A stretch of 64,000 nt of DNA from Luteimonas abyssi (GTDB lineage Bacteria > Pseudomonadota > Gammaproteobacteria > Xanthomonadales > Xanthomonadaceae): NCBI RefSeq assembly GCF_001482195.1, contig NZ_KQ759763.1:225023-289022 (forward strand), given 5' to 3'. Every line of letters starts with the position of its first letter. The stretch's first letter is position 1. Under the pieces are notes generated by a model. The model was not told the origin of the DNA. It was given only the letters and a program-made list of their open reading frames with translations, and did not search any database. Positions 9,219-18,130 of this stretch are shown here, one piece after another. The translations under genes were made by a program, and so were the position numbers.

Positions 9219-10076
9219 ATGTCTGTACGGTCGATGGTCTGGATGACATGGCTGCTCGTGATCGCGAGCGTGCATGCAGGTGCGGCGAGCGCGCAGACGC
9301 GCATCTTCCGCGATGATTTCAACGGCGCGGCCGGCTCGACGCCGTCGCAGTGGTGGGTGGAAGACCATTACCAGGGCCGCGGGAAGTTCGGTCAGGCGGG
9401 CTGGGTCAACGGCTCGGGCGCGATGGACGTGTCGGTCGGGCGTTACAACGCCAGCGCTCCCGGCGTCCTGGCGCAGACCTCGATGCGCACGCAGCGGCTG
9501 TTTCAGCCGTCGCCCGGCCGCGTGCTGGACTTCAGGATCCGCGCGCGGATCTGGGGCCAGGACCAGCGCGGCATCGTCACCGCGTTCTTCCTCTACAGCC
9601 AGGGGCAGCGCAACGGCGCGTTCCGGTCCGACGAGGCGGACATCGAGTGGTTGACCAACGCCGCGGCCAACCGCACCGACGACAGCATGCTGATCTCCAC
9701 GTGGCACAACTGGAATCGCGACGACCCTCACTACGACATCGACCAGCATCCGCAGTTCGGCACGCAGATCTCGCGCCTGGAACCGCTCGGCTTCGATATC
9801 GGCGGCTGGCAGACCTACACGATCCGTTGGGGGCAGGGCGTGTTGGAGTTCTTCGTCGATCAGCCGAACGGTCAGTGGCGTTACATCGGCGGCTATTACG
9901 GCGGCCAGGTGCCCACCCAGCCGATGCATCTGTTCGTCAACGCGTGGGCGCCCGACAGCAGTTGGTCGCAGGCGTTCGATGCGAGCCTGCAGCCCACCAG
10001 CAATCCCGCGCAGCAGGCCTGGCACGGCATGAGCGTCGACTGGATCGAAGTGCTGGACCGGCCGTCGCCGAACTGA
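9219..10076 (+). CDS. Secreted glycoside hydrolase family 16-type enzyme
   Basis: 285-residue secreted protein with a signal peptide (MSVRSMVWMTWLLVIASVHA, cleaved near ASA-Q) and a concanavalin-like fold. The GH16 catalytic motif is present as EADIEW, giving nucleophile Glu139, Asp141 and acid/base Glu143. Aromatic-rich strands (STWHNWNRDDPHYDID, YTIRWGQGVLEFFVD) and the late WHGMSVDWIEVLD are as in GH16 proteins. GH16 enzymes cut beta-1,3/1,4-glucans, laminarin, agar or similar; the exact substrate is not evident. The start at 9219 is chosen because GGGAG lies about 8 nt before it and a signal peptide begins there. Confidence 0.83.
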   Translation: MSVRSMVWMTWLLVIASVHAGAASAQTRIFRDDFNGAAGSTPSQWWVEDHYQGRGKFGQAGWVNGSGAMDVSVGRYNASAPGVLAQTSMRTQRLFQPSPGRVLDFRIRARIWGQDQRGIVTAFFLYSQGQRNGAFRSDEADIEWLTNAAANRTDDSMLISTWHNWNRDDPHYDIDQHPQFGTQISRLEPLGFDIGGWQTYTIRWGQGVLEFFVDQPNGQWRYIGGYYGGQVPTQPMHLFVNAWAPDSSWSQAFDASLQPTSNPAQQAWHGMSVDWIEVLDRPSPN

Positions 10077-10257
10077 GGCGAGCCGGCCGCACCGTCCATG
10101 CGGCGAGGTGCGCCGGTGAATGGTCTGCGCGGCGCACGCGGACACGCGGGAAGCGGCGGGGTTCGGCGGCGGGGCGGATCCGGCGGCGCGTGTCGTGTCG
10201 TGCGATGGGATGCGGCATCATGCGCTCCCTGTGCTTTCACCCCGGGGTGATCGACCG

Positions 10258-10638
10258 ATGCAGCACGATGATCCGACGCAGCCGTTCGTGCAGCGTGTGT
10301 TCGAACTCGACGGGCGCGCGCTGGCCGTGCGCTTCTTCGCGCCGCGGCGAGAGCCCACCGGCGAGTACTGCTGCGCCTGGACGATCGCCTGGCCGGACGG
10401 CGCGGCCGAGGACCGCACGTTCGGCGAGGATGCCGTCCAGGCCCTGATGCTTGCCATGCAGGCCGCGCACATGGACCTGACCGGCAGTGCGGTCTACCAG
10501 GCGGGGCGGCTCACGCTCTGGGGGCAGCACGACCTCGATCTCCCGCCAGGCTGGGGTGCGGGGCCGCTGTACGCCGCGCTCGCATCGCCTGCCGATCCCT
10601 CGGAGGATTCCCCACCGTCTCCCCCGGCGGACCGCTGA
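10258..10638 (+). CDS. Small conserved protein (DUF6968-like)
   Basis: 126-residue protein without signal peptide or membrane segments. The part AVQALMLAMQAAHMDLTGSA and LTLWGQHDLDLPPGWGAGPL resembles a small family of unknown function seen in many proteobacteria (DUF6968-like, from memory). The tail is Pro/Asp/Ser-rich. The ATG at 10258 is preferred over in-frame upstream codons because similarity starts near it; its ribosome site is weak. It follows the GH16 gene by 181 nt on the same strand. No function can be given. Confidence 0.6.
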   Translation: MQHDDPTQPFVQRVFELDGRALAVRFFAPRREPTGEYCCAWTIAWPDGAAEDRTFGEDAVQALMLAMQAAHMDLTGSAVYQAGRLTLWGQHDLDLPPGWGAGPLYAALASPADPSEDSPPSPPADR

Positions 10639-10746
10639 CCGCCGGACGCGCGGTCAGCATCGCGGTTCACCTGGGCGCCATACCACCTGTTGGCGCCTGA
10701 TCGTTCCCGACCCCGATCCCGATTCCGTCGCGCATCCGCAGCGGCA

Positions 10747-11598
10747 CTACCGAACGCCCGGGGTCGGCGGTGTCTCCCACGATGACGCGTCCATCGTGTC
10801 CACTTCTGCGAGCAGGTCGCACACGCGCTCGATCACGACGTCGGGCTGGTCCCGGTGCGGCAGGTGCCCGCAGTCCCTGAGGAGCTCGAACCGGCCGCGT
10901 CCGCCGACACCGCCGGCGATGCGCTCGGCATGCGCCGGCGAGCCGTACTCGTCGCGGTCGCCATGCAGGGCCAGGGTGGGCGCGCGGACACGAGGCAGAT
11001 CGGCGTCGAGCGTCCAGCCCGCCAGCGCCGGCGACAGCCAGGCGTCGTACCAGGCATCGAGCACCCAGTCGACCTTGCCGCCGTGGTACTTCGTCAGGCG
11101 TTCGCGGTGTCGCGGCTGCGCGAACTTCGCCTGCGCCGCGGCGACACCGGCACGCGTGCGGTCCTCGACGAACGCCTGGGCCGAGAGGGTGACCAGCCCG
11201 CGGCAGGCATCCGGCGCGCGCGCCGCGCACGCCGCGGCCATGCTGCCGCCGGTGCTGTGCCCCAGGGCGACGAACGTATCGAGGCCGAACGCCTCGCGTA
11301 CGGCGCGGAAGCCGGCGTCCGCCTCGTCCTCGATGAAGGTGGGGGCGAGCCGGTCCGGATGCGGGTCGGAGGCCCCGTAACCGAGCCGGTCGTAGGCGAC
11401 CACGTCGCGGCCGCTGGCCTGCGCCAGACGCTGCGGGAAATCCCGCCACAGGGCGACACAGCCCAGCGATTCGTGGAGCAGCACGATGGGCGCGCGTCCG
11501 TCGCCGGCCGCATCGGGGCCGACCTGCCAGCGGCGTGCGAACAGGCGACCGCCGTCGTGCTCGACGAAGTGGTCGGTGGTGGCGACGACGGCGTGCAT
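10747..11598 (-). CDS. Alpha/beta hydrolase
   Basis: 283-residue alpha/beta-fold hydrolase. Visible features are the oxyanion-side IVLLHESLG, the nucleophile elbow GHSTGG with Ser115, an acid in LHGDRDE (Asp216 or Asp214) and the C-terminal His245 in CGHLPH. The cap region (VEDRTRAGVAAAQAKFAQ) resembles hydrolases acting on small esters or related substrates; which one is not evident. The start at 11598 (MHAVVATTDHF) is chosen because the frame upstream is Arg-rich and not protein-like. Lies 148 nt downstream of nothing on its own strand except the divergent promoter region of 11599-11746. Confidence 0.85.
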   Translation of the reverse strand: MHAVVATTDHFVEHDGGRLFARRWQVGPDAAGDGRAPIVLLHESLGCVALWRDFPQRLAQASGRDVVAYDRLGYGASDPHPDRLAPTFIEDEADAGFRAVREAFGLDTFVALGHSTGGSMAAACAARAPDACRGLVTLSAQAFVEDRTRAGVAAAQAKFAQPRHRERLTKYHGGKVDWVLDAWYDAWLSPALAGWTLDADLPRVRAPTLALHGDRDEYGSPAHAERIAGGVGGRGRFELLRDCGHLPHRDQPDVVIERVCDLLAEVDTMDASSWETPPTPGVR

Positions 11599-11746
11599 GG
11601 CGGTTCCGGCGATGAGAGGGGCGCAGGATAGCCGGTGCTGTCTCACGCGCGTCCTGCGCGCACGGTTGCCGCGGTGGATGTCGCGGTCGCCGCGCGTCGA
11701 CCGCGCGCATGATGCGGGCGGGCGTCGCGACCGTGTGCGTGTCGCG

Positions 11747-12655
11747 CTAGGCCGCCGCCGCGGCGCGCGCGTACCGGCCCGGCGGCAGGCCGACATGCCG
11801 GTTGAACGCCACGCTGAAGGTGCTCGCCGAACTGTAGCCCACGCGTTCGGCGACCTCGGCGATGTTGCCCTCGCGCTGGCGCAGCAGACGTTTGCCGATG
11901 GCCATGCGCCACGCCAGCAGATAGTCCATCGGGGTGGCCCCCAGGGCGCGCTGGAAGCGCTCGAAGAACGTCGAGCGCGACAGCGCGGCCTCGTCGGCCA
12001 GTTGCGCCACCGTCCAGGGATGGCCGGGCCGCGCGTGCAGGCCGCGCAGGGCCTGGGCGAGGCGCGGATCGGCCAGTGCGCGCGCCAGTCCGGGTGCGGT
12101 GTGCGTGCCGGCGGTGGTGGTGCGCAACGCTTCGATCATCAGCACTTCGAGCAGGCGCGCCAGCACGACCTCCCGCGCCGGCCGCTGCGCGCGCGACTCC
12201 TCGATCGCCAACTGCACCAGCGCGGACAGGCGCGGGTCGTTGCGCACCAGCACGACCTGGGGCAGGAGCGGCGTCAGCAGGTGAGCGTCGGAGGCGTCGA
12301 ACTCGCACGCGCCGACCAGGTAGCGGGTGTCGGGAGGCAGGTCCTGGCGGCCCATGTGGAGCCGATCCTCGACGATTCGCGGCACGGTGACGGTGGTGTC
12401 GGGCGTCCCCGCAGTGGGCAGGCTGGAGATGGTGAAGCCGGGCCACGCCGGGCAGAGAACGAAATCGCCGGCTTGCAGGTCCATCGGCGGCAGGCCGTCG
12501 ATGGCGAGCCGGCAGCTGCCCTCCAGCACCACGGCGTAGAACGGCGCGCCCGCGTCGTCGCGCCGCAGCCGCCAGGCACCGGCCGCGGTGACGCTCTTGG
12601 TGCGCGAGGCACGGGGCTGCAGCAGGCCGACCACTTCGGCCATGGGATCGATCAT
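11747..12655 (-). CDS. AraC-family regulator with N-terminal cupin
   Basis: 302-residue regulator. Residues ~25-110 form a cupin-like sensor (FYAVVLEGSCRLAIDG, MDLQAGDFVLCP), and residues ~200-295 are the AraC DNA-binding domain with both helix-turn-helix motifs (VAQLADEAALSRSTFFERF and IAEVAERVGYSSASTFSVAF). Cupin-AraC proteins of this type often control a divergently transcribed oxidoreductase; here the SDR gene starts 99 bp away in the opposite direction, which fits. The tail is Ala-rich. Two starts are possible (ATG at 12655 or the Met four codons further in). Confidence 0.9.
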   Translation of the reverse strand: MIDPMAEVVGLLQPRASRTKSVTAAGAWRLRRDDAGAPFYAVVLEGSCRLAIDGLPPMDLQAGDFVLCPAWPGFTISSLPTAGTPDTTVTVPRIVEDRLHMGRQDLPPDTRYLVGACEFDASDAHLLTPLLPQVVLVRNDPRLSALVQLAIEESRAQRPAREVVLARLLEVLMIEALRTTTAGTHTAPGLARALADPRLAQALRGLHARPGHPWTVAQLADEAALSRSTFFERFQRALGATPMDYLLAWRMAIGKRLLRQREGNIAEVAERVGYSSASTFSVAFNRHVGLPPGRYARAAAAA

Positions 12656-12661
12656 GTCCGG

Positions 12662-12692
12662 ACTCCTGCCAACGGATATCGGACTCAGGAGT
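12662..12692. promoter_or_regulatory. Candidate operator between AraC and SDR genes
   Basis: A short inverted repeat, ACTCCTG (12662-12668) and CAGGAGT (12686-12692), sits in the 99-bp divergent gap. It could bind the cupin-AraC protein or simply reflect the ribosome sites of the two genes. Confidence 0.3.
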
Positions 12693-12754
12693 GTATTCGG
12701 TCCGACCCTTGCCCCCTAACGTAGGCGATCCCCCTCGCACTGCAGGAGTTCCCC

Positions 12755-13525
12755 ATGCCCACCGTCCTGATCACCGGCTGCTCGTCCGGCTTCGGCCTGG
12801 AGACGGCGAAGCTGTTCCTCGACCGCGGCTGGCAGGTCGTGGCCACCATGCGTACGCCGTCTCCCGATCTGCTGCCGGCGTCCGAGCGCCTGCAGCTCCT
12901 GGCGCTCGATGTCACCGATGCCGACAGCATCCGCGAGGCCGTCGCCGCGGCAGGGCCGATCGATGTGCTGGTGAACAATGCCGGCGTCGGTCTGCTGTAT
13001 CCGCTGGAAGCCCACACGATGGACGTGGTCCGCGATGTCTTCGAGACCAACGCGCTGGGCACCATCGCGATGACGCGCGCGGTGCTGCCGCAGTTCCGTC
13101 TCCGGGGTGCCGGCACGATCGTCAACGTCACCTCGGCGGTGACCCTGGCGCCGATGCCGCTGCTGGCGGTGTACTCGGGCAGCAAGGCGGCAGTGAACGC
13201 CTTCACCGAGTCGCTGGCGCTGGAGCTGGCACCGCTGGGCATCCGCACCCGCCTGGTGGTACCGGGCGCGTCGCCGGCGACCCGGTTCGGCGAGCGCGCG
13301 CGTGCGCACATGGGCGACATGCCCGACGCCTACCGCCCGACCCTGCAGGACGTCGTGCGGGCGTTCCAGAGCCGGGGAGACGACGTCACCCGGCCGCGCG
13401 ACGTGGCCGAGGCCGTCTGGCAGGCGGCCACCGATCCCGATGCGCCGGCGCGCCTGCCCGCGGGTGCGGACGCGGTGGCGCTGGCGCTGGCTGTCCAGCC
13501 TGCGGCGAGCGGCGTCGCAACGTGA
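12755..13525 (+). CDS. Short-chain dehydrogenase/reductase
   Basis: 256-residue classical SDR. The cofactor motif is TGCSSGFG (residues 7-14), followed by NNAGVG and the active-site pair in YSGSKAA, with the catalytic Ser in NVTSAVT. A basic residue after strand 2 (TMRTPS) suggests preference for NADP(H), an inference. The substrate is unknown. The gene has GGAG about 8 nt upstream of the ATG (tgcaggagttcccc). It is divergent from, and probably controlled by, the cupin-AraC regulator. Confidence 0.92.
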   Translation: MPTVLITGCSSGFGLETAKLFLDRGWQVVATMRTPSPDLLPASERLQLLALDVTDADSIREAVAAAGPIDVLVNNAGVGLLYPLEAHTMDVVRDVFETNALGTIAMTRAVLPQFRLRGAGTIVNVTSAVTLAPMPLLAVYSGSKAAVNAFTESLALELAPLGIRTRLVVPGASPATRFGERARAHMGDMPDAYRPTLQDVVRAFQSRGDDVTRPRDVAEAVWQAATDPDAPARLPAGADAVALALAVQPAASGVAT

Positions 13526-13567
13526 TGCGCGACGTCGGCATGTCGGGATGTCGCGTGCCACCGCAAG

Positions 13568-13596
13568 CGCCCGCGGCCGATGACCGACCGCGGGCG
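13568..13596 (-). terminator. Hairpin between SDR and GH64-like genes
   Basis: A 9-bp stem (CGCCCGCGG, 13568-13576, pairing with 13588-13596) with an 11-nt loop, placed between two converging genes. There is no T-tract on either side; it could serve both. Confidence 0.5.
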
Positions 13597-13604
13597 TGCG
13601 TGCA

Positions 13605-14840
13605 TCACCAGCCGATGGTGAAGGTCACCCGTGTCGGCGATTGCGTGTGCAGCGACGGGCTGTGGTCGCCCACGTCGTCGTAGGAGAACCCGTATGCCAG
13701 GTTGCGATGGGCGATGTCGTCGCCGTGCCAGAACTGCGCGTAGCGGTTGGCCAGTTGCCCGCTGGGATAGTGGAATGCGGCGTCGTACCACTGCGCCGGT
13801 TGCTCGATCACGTGCCGGTTCAGGGCCGCGGCCACCTGCGCCTGGATCTGCAGCTGGGTGTCGATGTCCTGCGGCGCGGCGTTGGCGGCATCGTTGAGCA
13901 GGCCCTCGCCCAGCATCACCATCTGCGTGTTCGGCTTGCCGTTGATGAAGAACGTGCCGTTCTGGTTGCCGCCGGTGAAGCGCAACGTGTCGCCCTGCAC
14001 GCGTCCGGTGAAGGTGCCGAGGTTGGGCAGGGTGAAGACCAGATCCTCGTGGCGATAACGTTCCCAGACGTGATCGATGTAGGGCTGCAGGTAATCCGCG
14101 TGCTGGCGCCCGTAACCGAAGCCGCCGTGCGCGGGCGCCACGATCCGGTGCGGTGCGTACGGCATCTGCGCCAGATGCGCGAATTCCGCGGGCACGCGCT
14201 GCACGAAGCGCTCGAAGACCTGGTCGCGGGTGAGCGTGTCGACCCGTTCGCCCACGGTTTCGTCGTAGCCGCCCAGGCCCTGCACGCGCAGTTGCAGCGG
14301 GAAGCCGAACTGGTCGACGCGCGAGGTGTTGACGAAGATGCCGCGGTCGGGACGGTCGATCGGGATGATTGCCATCTCGCCGAAGTCGAAGACGACATCG
14401 AGGTTGGCGTCGGTGGGGTTCTGGATGTCGGCACCGGCGTAACCGAGATTGCCATCGGCGTCGATCAGCACCTTGATGTACATCGGGCTGCCCACCGAGA
14501 GCATGATGCGCGCCGAATCGAGCGGGGCGATGCTGACCTCGGGCACGTCCGACAGACGATGGAAATAGTTGGTGTAGGTCTCGCCGTTCTTGACCAGCGC
14601 GCCGTTGTCGTCCACCGACATCGGGATCTGCTGGCCCTGCGCATCGACCCAGACGAAATGACCGTCCGACCAGCGCCGGCCGACGATGGCCCAGTGGATG
14701 TCCTGATCGGTCCAGGCACCGCGCGTCTGGTTGACGACCTCGAACACGGTTTGCTCGTTCCATTCCTGGGCCTTGATGTCGGCCGACGGCGCGAGCGCCA
14801 TGGACATCAGCAAGGCCAACGAGGCGAACATGCGTTTCAT
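13605..14840 (-). CDS. Secreted GH64-like beta-1,3-glucanase
   Basis: 411-residue secreted protein, signal peptide MKRMFASLALLMSMALAPSA. The mature part (VVNQTRGAWTDQDIHWAIVG; FHRLSDVPEVSIAPLDSARI; FDFGEMAIIPID; FFINGKPNTQMVMLGEGLLN) resembles bacterial beta-1,3-glucanases of GH64, which have a thaumatin-like barrel and release laminaripentaose from fungal glucan. Candidate catalytic acids lie in VVFDFGE and in the DETVGER region, but I cannot fix them. The ATG is preceded by GGAGGG. Such enzymes fit the antifungal equipment of Lysobacter-like bacteria. Confidence 0.72.
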   Translation of the reverse strand: MKRMFASLALLMSMALAPSADIKAQEWNEQTVFEVVNQTRGAWTDQDIHWAIVGRRWSDGHFVWVDAQGQQIPMSVDDNGALVKNGETYTNYFHRLSDVPEVSIAPLDSARIMLSVGSPMYIKVLIDADGNLGYAGADIQNPTDANLDVVFDFGEMAIIPIDRPDRGIFVNTSRVDQFGFPLQLRVQGLGGYDETVGERVDTLTRDQVFERFVQRVPAEFAHLAQMPYAPHRIVAPAHGGFGYGRQHADYLQPYIDHVWERYRHEDLVFTLPNLGTFTGRVQGDTLRFTGGNQNGTFFINGKPNTQMVMLGEGLLNDAANAAPQDIDTQLQIQAQVAAALNRHVIEQPAQWYDAAFHYPSGQLANRYAQFWHGDDIAHRNLAYGFSYDDVGDHSPSLHTQSPTRVTFTIGW

Positions 14841-15078
14841 CGCGACTTCCCTCCCTGCGCGTCATGCGCATTGTTGTGAGAAACGCGCCGAATTCCCCAT
14901 GCGTCCGGCACGGTGACCCGCGGGTGGCGGGCGCGACGGACCGTAGCACCGGCCCGAAGGCCCATGTGTGACAGCGTTGTCATTCTCCCGGTCGAGCGTC
15001 GACAGGCGTCCGGGACGCGACCTGCGTCGCACGCGCACCGGTGCACCCGCCACAGGCGGGCGACCGCTGCGGGCGTGT

Positions 15079-16023
15079 TCAGGGTGTGGAGAGGCTCTCG
15101 GTTCTGCGCTGCAGCAGATCCGCGTCGGCGCGCATGAAGACGGCGCCCGGTGTTTCCGCCGTGTCGGCGTCGGCCACGCCGATCAGGAACAGGAGCCCGT
15201 GTGTGTCGCCCTGTGCGTCGAGGAGTGCGCGCAGCCGATCCAGGGTCCGTGCCGCTTCGGGGCCGTGCAGCATCGCGACGTATTCGGCGCTTCCGCTGGT
15301 GCGGTTGATCGCATCCCGGCCGCCGTCGGGCAGCGCCCCCTCCAGGGCCTCGTCCAGGCGCTGCAGGAGCTTCTCGGTCGTGCGTTCCCCGAGGCGCTCG
15401 GTGGCGCCGGCCAGATCCTGCAGCTCCATCAGGGCCAGCAGGTAACGGTCCGGGGCCTGCCCTTCCGGCGTCGCGGGCGCGGGCACCGTCGTCGCGACGA
15501 AGGTCTCGTGTTCCAGCGCGCGCTCGCGCGCGCGTGCCTCGAGCAGGGTCATCGTCAGCCGCGCCAGCGATTGCAGGGCCGTGCGCTGGCGTTCGTCCAG
15601 CGTGCGCGGCTGGTCGTCGACCACGCAGACGGTGCCGATGGCCGCGCCCTCGGGCGTGGTCAGTGGCATTCCGGCGTAGAAGCGCGCGCTGCCGATGTCG
15701 CCGCTGACATAGGGATTGGACGCGAACCGCGGATCCTGCGCGAGATCCTCGATCTCCATCAATTGCCCGGGGGCGCGAATGGCGTGGTCGCACACCGCGA
15801 CGCTCCGGCTGGTCTGAGTGTCGTCGAACCCGGTGCGGGCCTTGAACCACTGGCGGTCGCGATCGATCAGGGTGATCAGCGCCGTGGGCGTGCCGCACAA
15901 CTGCGAGGCCAACTGCACGATGTCGTCGTAGGCGGCTTCGGGCAGGGTGTCGAGAATGTGGTAGCGGTCGAGTGCGTGCTGGCGTGCGGCCTCGTCGAAC
16001 GAGGGCATGGGGGTGCCGGTCAT
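15079..16023 (-). CDS. GAF sensor protein with degenerate GGDEF-like domain
   Basis: 314-residue cytoplasmic protein. Residues ~20-165 form a GAF domain of the type found with diguanylate cyclases (YHILDTLPEAAYDDIVQLAS, CDHAI, FYAGMPLTTPEGAAIGTVCV). Residues ~192-305 follow the GGDEF layout (LLALMELQDLAGATERLGER, then ...YVAML..., then IGVAD and RADADLLQ) but the active-site loop reads SGSAEY (243-248) instead of GGDEF. It is therefore probably not a cyclase and may bind nucleotide or regulate a partner (inference). The ATG at 16023 has GGAG six nt upstream; two ATGs further out lack one. Lies 71 nt downstream of the TetR gene on the same strand. Confidence 0.8.
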   Translation of the reverse strand: MTGTPMPSFDEAARQHALDRYHILDTLPEAAYDDIVQLASQLCGTPTALITLIDRDRQWFKARTGFDDTQTSRSVAVCDHAIRAPGQLMEIEDLAQDPRFASNPYVSGDIGSARFYAGMPLTTPEGAAIGTVCVVDDQPRTLDERQRTALQSLARLTMTLLEARARERALEHETFVATTVPAPATPEGQAPDRYLLALMELQDLAGATERLGERTTEKLLQRLDEALEGALPDGGRDAINRTSGSAEYVAMLHGPEAARTLDRLRALLDAQGDTHGLLFLIGVADADTAETPGAVFMRADADLLQRRTESLSTP

Positions 16024-16094
16024 GCGCATCTCCATGGAGAGGGGGAGGGCAGTGTGCCTCGAACGCCTGATCGGTGCAGGCCGGGCCGCTCGCC

Positions 16095-16721
16095 TCAGCC
16101 GTATCGGGCGAGGAACATGTCCACAGCCTCGTCGGCCACCACGTTCTGACGCGCCTTGCCCAGCGGCGGCTGGCCGAGCGTGAGTTGCGGCCAGAAGGCG
16201 ACGCCCTTGATCAGCGATTCGAGCTGGGTCGCGGCGAAGGCCGGATCGGCGATGTCGAGCCGGCCGTCGTCGGCGGCGGCCCGGATCCAGGTGACCAGTC
16301 CGGCTTCGCGGGTGCCCAGGCGCGCCATCATGTCGCGGGCCAGATCGGGTGAGTGCATGCATGCGGCGAGCGCGACGCGGGCGAGATCGATGAAGTCCGC
16401 TTCATGGATCATCCGCAGCTTCGCCCGGACCACGTCGAGCAACTGCGCGCGCAGCGGCGCATCGGGACGATACGGGCGGTCCGCCTGGGCATGTGCGCGT
16501 TCGAGCATCGTCTCCAGGATCTGCGCGAACAACGCGTCCTTGCCGGGGAAGTGGTTGTAGACGGTGCGCTTGGACACGCCCGCGCTGGCGGCGATGCGGT
16601 CCATGCTGGTGGCCTCGTAACCGGTGGCGCGGAACTCGGCGATGGCGGCGTCGAGGATCGCCGCACGCTTGCGGTCGGTCAGCCGGGAGGGCGCAGGGGT
16701 GGGGTCGGGTGCGCGTGTCAT
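16095..16721 (-). CDS. TetR-family transcriptional repressor
   Basis: 208-residue regulator. The N-terminal helix-turn-helix (MDRIAASAGVSKRTVYNHFP, about residues 40-59) is classical TetR; the C-terminal part resembles the AefR-like/TetR_C group (ADFIDLARVALAACMHSP). It is divergent from the metallo-hydrolase gene, and an almost perfect palindrome sits between them, so it likely represses that gene and itself. Its ATG has no strong ribosome site but the next one is too far into the HTH. Confidence 0.93.
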   Translation of the reverse strand: MTRAPDPTPAPSRLTDRKRAAILDAAIAEFRATGYEATSMDRIAASAGVSKRTVYNHFPGKDALFAQILETMLERAHAQADRPYRPDAPLRAQLLDVVRAKLRMIHEADFIDLARVALAACMHSPDLARDMMARLGTREAGLVTWIRAAADDGRLDIADPAFAATQLESLIKGVAFWPQLTLGQPPLGKARQNVVADEAVDMFLARYG

Positions 16722-16742
16722 CGCGAAATTCTACACCGAGGG

Positions 16743-16770
16743 GTTTACTTTCCGGTCCGGATAAATAAAC
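16743..16770. promoter_or_regulatory. TetR operator palindrome
   Basis: The core TCCGGTCCGGA (16751-16761) is a perfect odd palindrome, and flanks GTTTACTT on the left and AAATAAAC on the right extend it with 7 of 8 pairs after one extra base. It lies between the divergent TetR and metallo-hydrolase genes in an A/T-rich patch that must contain their promoters. Confidence 0.7.
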
Positions 16771-16799
16771 TGCACGGTATAGTTTAGTCGAGCTGCCCG

Positions 16800-17939
16800 A
16801 TGCCTGCCGCTGCCGCCCTCTCCCGTCGCACTCGCTGGATGCGGCGCGCCCTTGTCGCCACCGTCTTCGTCCTGGGAGTCCTTGTCGTGACCGCCTGCAC
16901 CCTCTCGCCACTGCGCGTGGCACCCGAACGTTACGCCGCCTCACCCCAGGCCGCCGATGGCCGCTTCCGCAACGTCGAGCCGCGCCCGGCCGTGGGGTTC
17001 GTGGCCGGCGTGCGCCTGTTCTGGGATTTCCTGTTCAACAAGCCCGCAGGCACCGTGCCCACCGATGCCCCCCGGATCCTGTCGCTCACCCGCGCCGACC
17101 TGGACGCCGCACCGGATCGCAGCCTGTTCCGGATCGGCCACTCCACATTGCTGATGAAGCTGCGCGGCGGCTACTGGATCACCGATCCGGTGTTCGCCGA
17201 ACGCGCATCCCCGGTGCAATGGGCGGGCCCGAAGCGCTTCCACGCGCCGCCGATCGCGCTCGACGATCTGCCGCCGCTGCGCGGGGTGTTGCTCTCGCAC
17301 GATCACTACGACCATCTCGACCGGGCGACGGTACGCGCGCTGGCCGAACGCGCCGAGGTCTTCCTGACGCCGCTGGGCGTGGGCGATCGTCTGGTGGCGT
17401 GGGGCGTGCCGGAGGAGCGCGTGCGGCAGTTCGACTGGTGGCAGGGCACCGAGGTGGACGGGCTGCGGTTCGTCGCCACGCCTGCCCAGCATTTCTCCGG
17501 CCGCGGGCTGTTCGACGGCGACCGCACGCTGTGGGCCTCGTGGGTGATCCTGGATCCTCCCGCCGGTGCCGACGACCCGGGGTTGCGCCTGTTCTTCAGC
17601 GGCGACACCGGCTACTTCGACGGCTTCGCCGAAATCGGGCGTCGGTTCGGCCCGTTCGACATGACCATGCTGGAGACCGGTGCGTACGACCGGCGCTGGG
17701 CATTCGTGCACATGCAGCCGGAGGAAACCGTCCGTGCGCACCAGGACCTGGGCGGCCGCTGGTTGCTGCCGATCCACAACGGCACGTTCGACCTCGCCAT
17801 GCACGATTGGGAAGAGCCGTTCGAACGGGTCAGCGCGCTCGCCGGCGACCGCGGCGTCGCCCTGTCCACGCCGCGGATGGGCGAACGCGTCGATCTGGGT
17901 GCGCCGGGACCGACGACGCCGTGGTGGCGCGATCCGTGA
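16800..17939 (+). CDS. Metallo-beta-lactamase-fold hydrolase, NAPE-PLD/UlaG-like, probable lipoprotein
   Basis: 379-residue protein with an N-terminal hydrophobic segment ending in a lipobox VTAC (Cys33), so probably a lipid-anchored or exported enzyme. The metal motif HDHYDH occupies residues 167-172, followed by TPAQHFSGRG, FSGDTGY and MQPEETV, as in the family of N-acyl-phosphatidylethanolamine phospholipase D-like and L-ascorbate-6-phosphate lactonase-like hydrolases. The substrate could be a membrane lipid but is not proven. No ribosome site is seen at the ATG (16800); the Met at codon 14 is an alternative. Controlled by the neighbouring TetR protein, judging from the shared operator. 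Confidence 0.88.
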   Translation: MPAAAALSRRTRWMRRALVATVFVLGVLVVTACTLSPLRVAPERYAASPQAADGRFRNVEPRPAVGFVAGVRLFWDFLFNKPAGTVPTDAPRILSLTRADLDAAPDRSLFRIGHSTLLMKLRGGYWITDPVFAERASPVQWAGPKRFHAPPIALDDLPPLRGVLLSHDHYDHLDRATVRALAERAEVFLTPLGVGDRLVAWGVPEERVRQFDWWQGTEVDGLRFVATPAQHFSGRGLFDGDRTLWASWVILDPPAGADDPGLRLFFSGDTGYFDGFAEIGRRFGPFDMTMLETGAYDRRWAFVHMQPEETVRAHQDLGGRWLLPIHNGTFDLAMHDWEEPFERVSALAGDRGVALSTPRMGERVDLGAPGPTTPWWRDP

Positions 17940-18130
17940 CGCCCGCGTCCTGGCCTCCCTCCTGGACGGCACCGCTCTCCGCCGGTCGTCACCCGATATG
18001 CGCGACCGACGCGTGACGGAAGGGCCTGGCCGTCGACCCGGCACAGAGGCGGTCCATGACCGAAGGCCCGTGCAACACGCCGCCGGCTCGCGCATGGTGT
18101 CGGACCTCGGGTTCGGGTGGGAGTGCGTCG

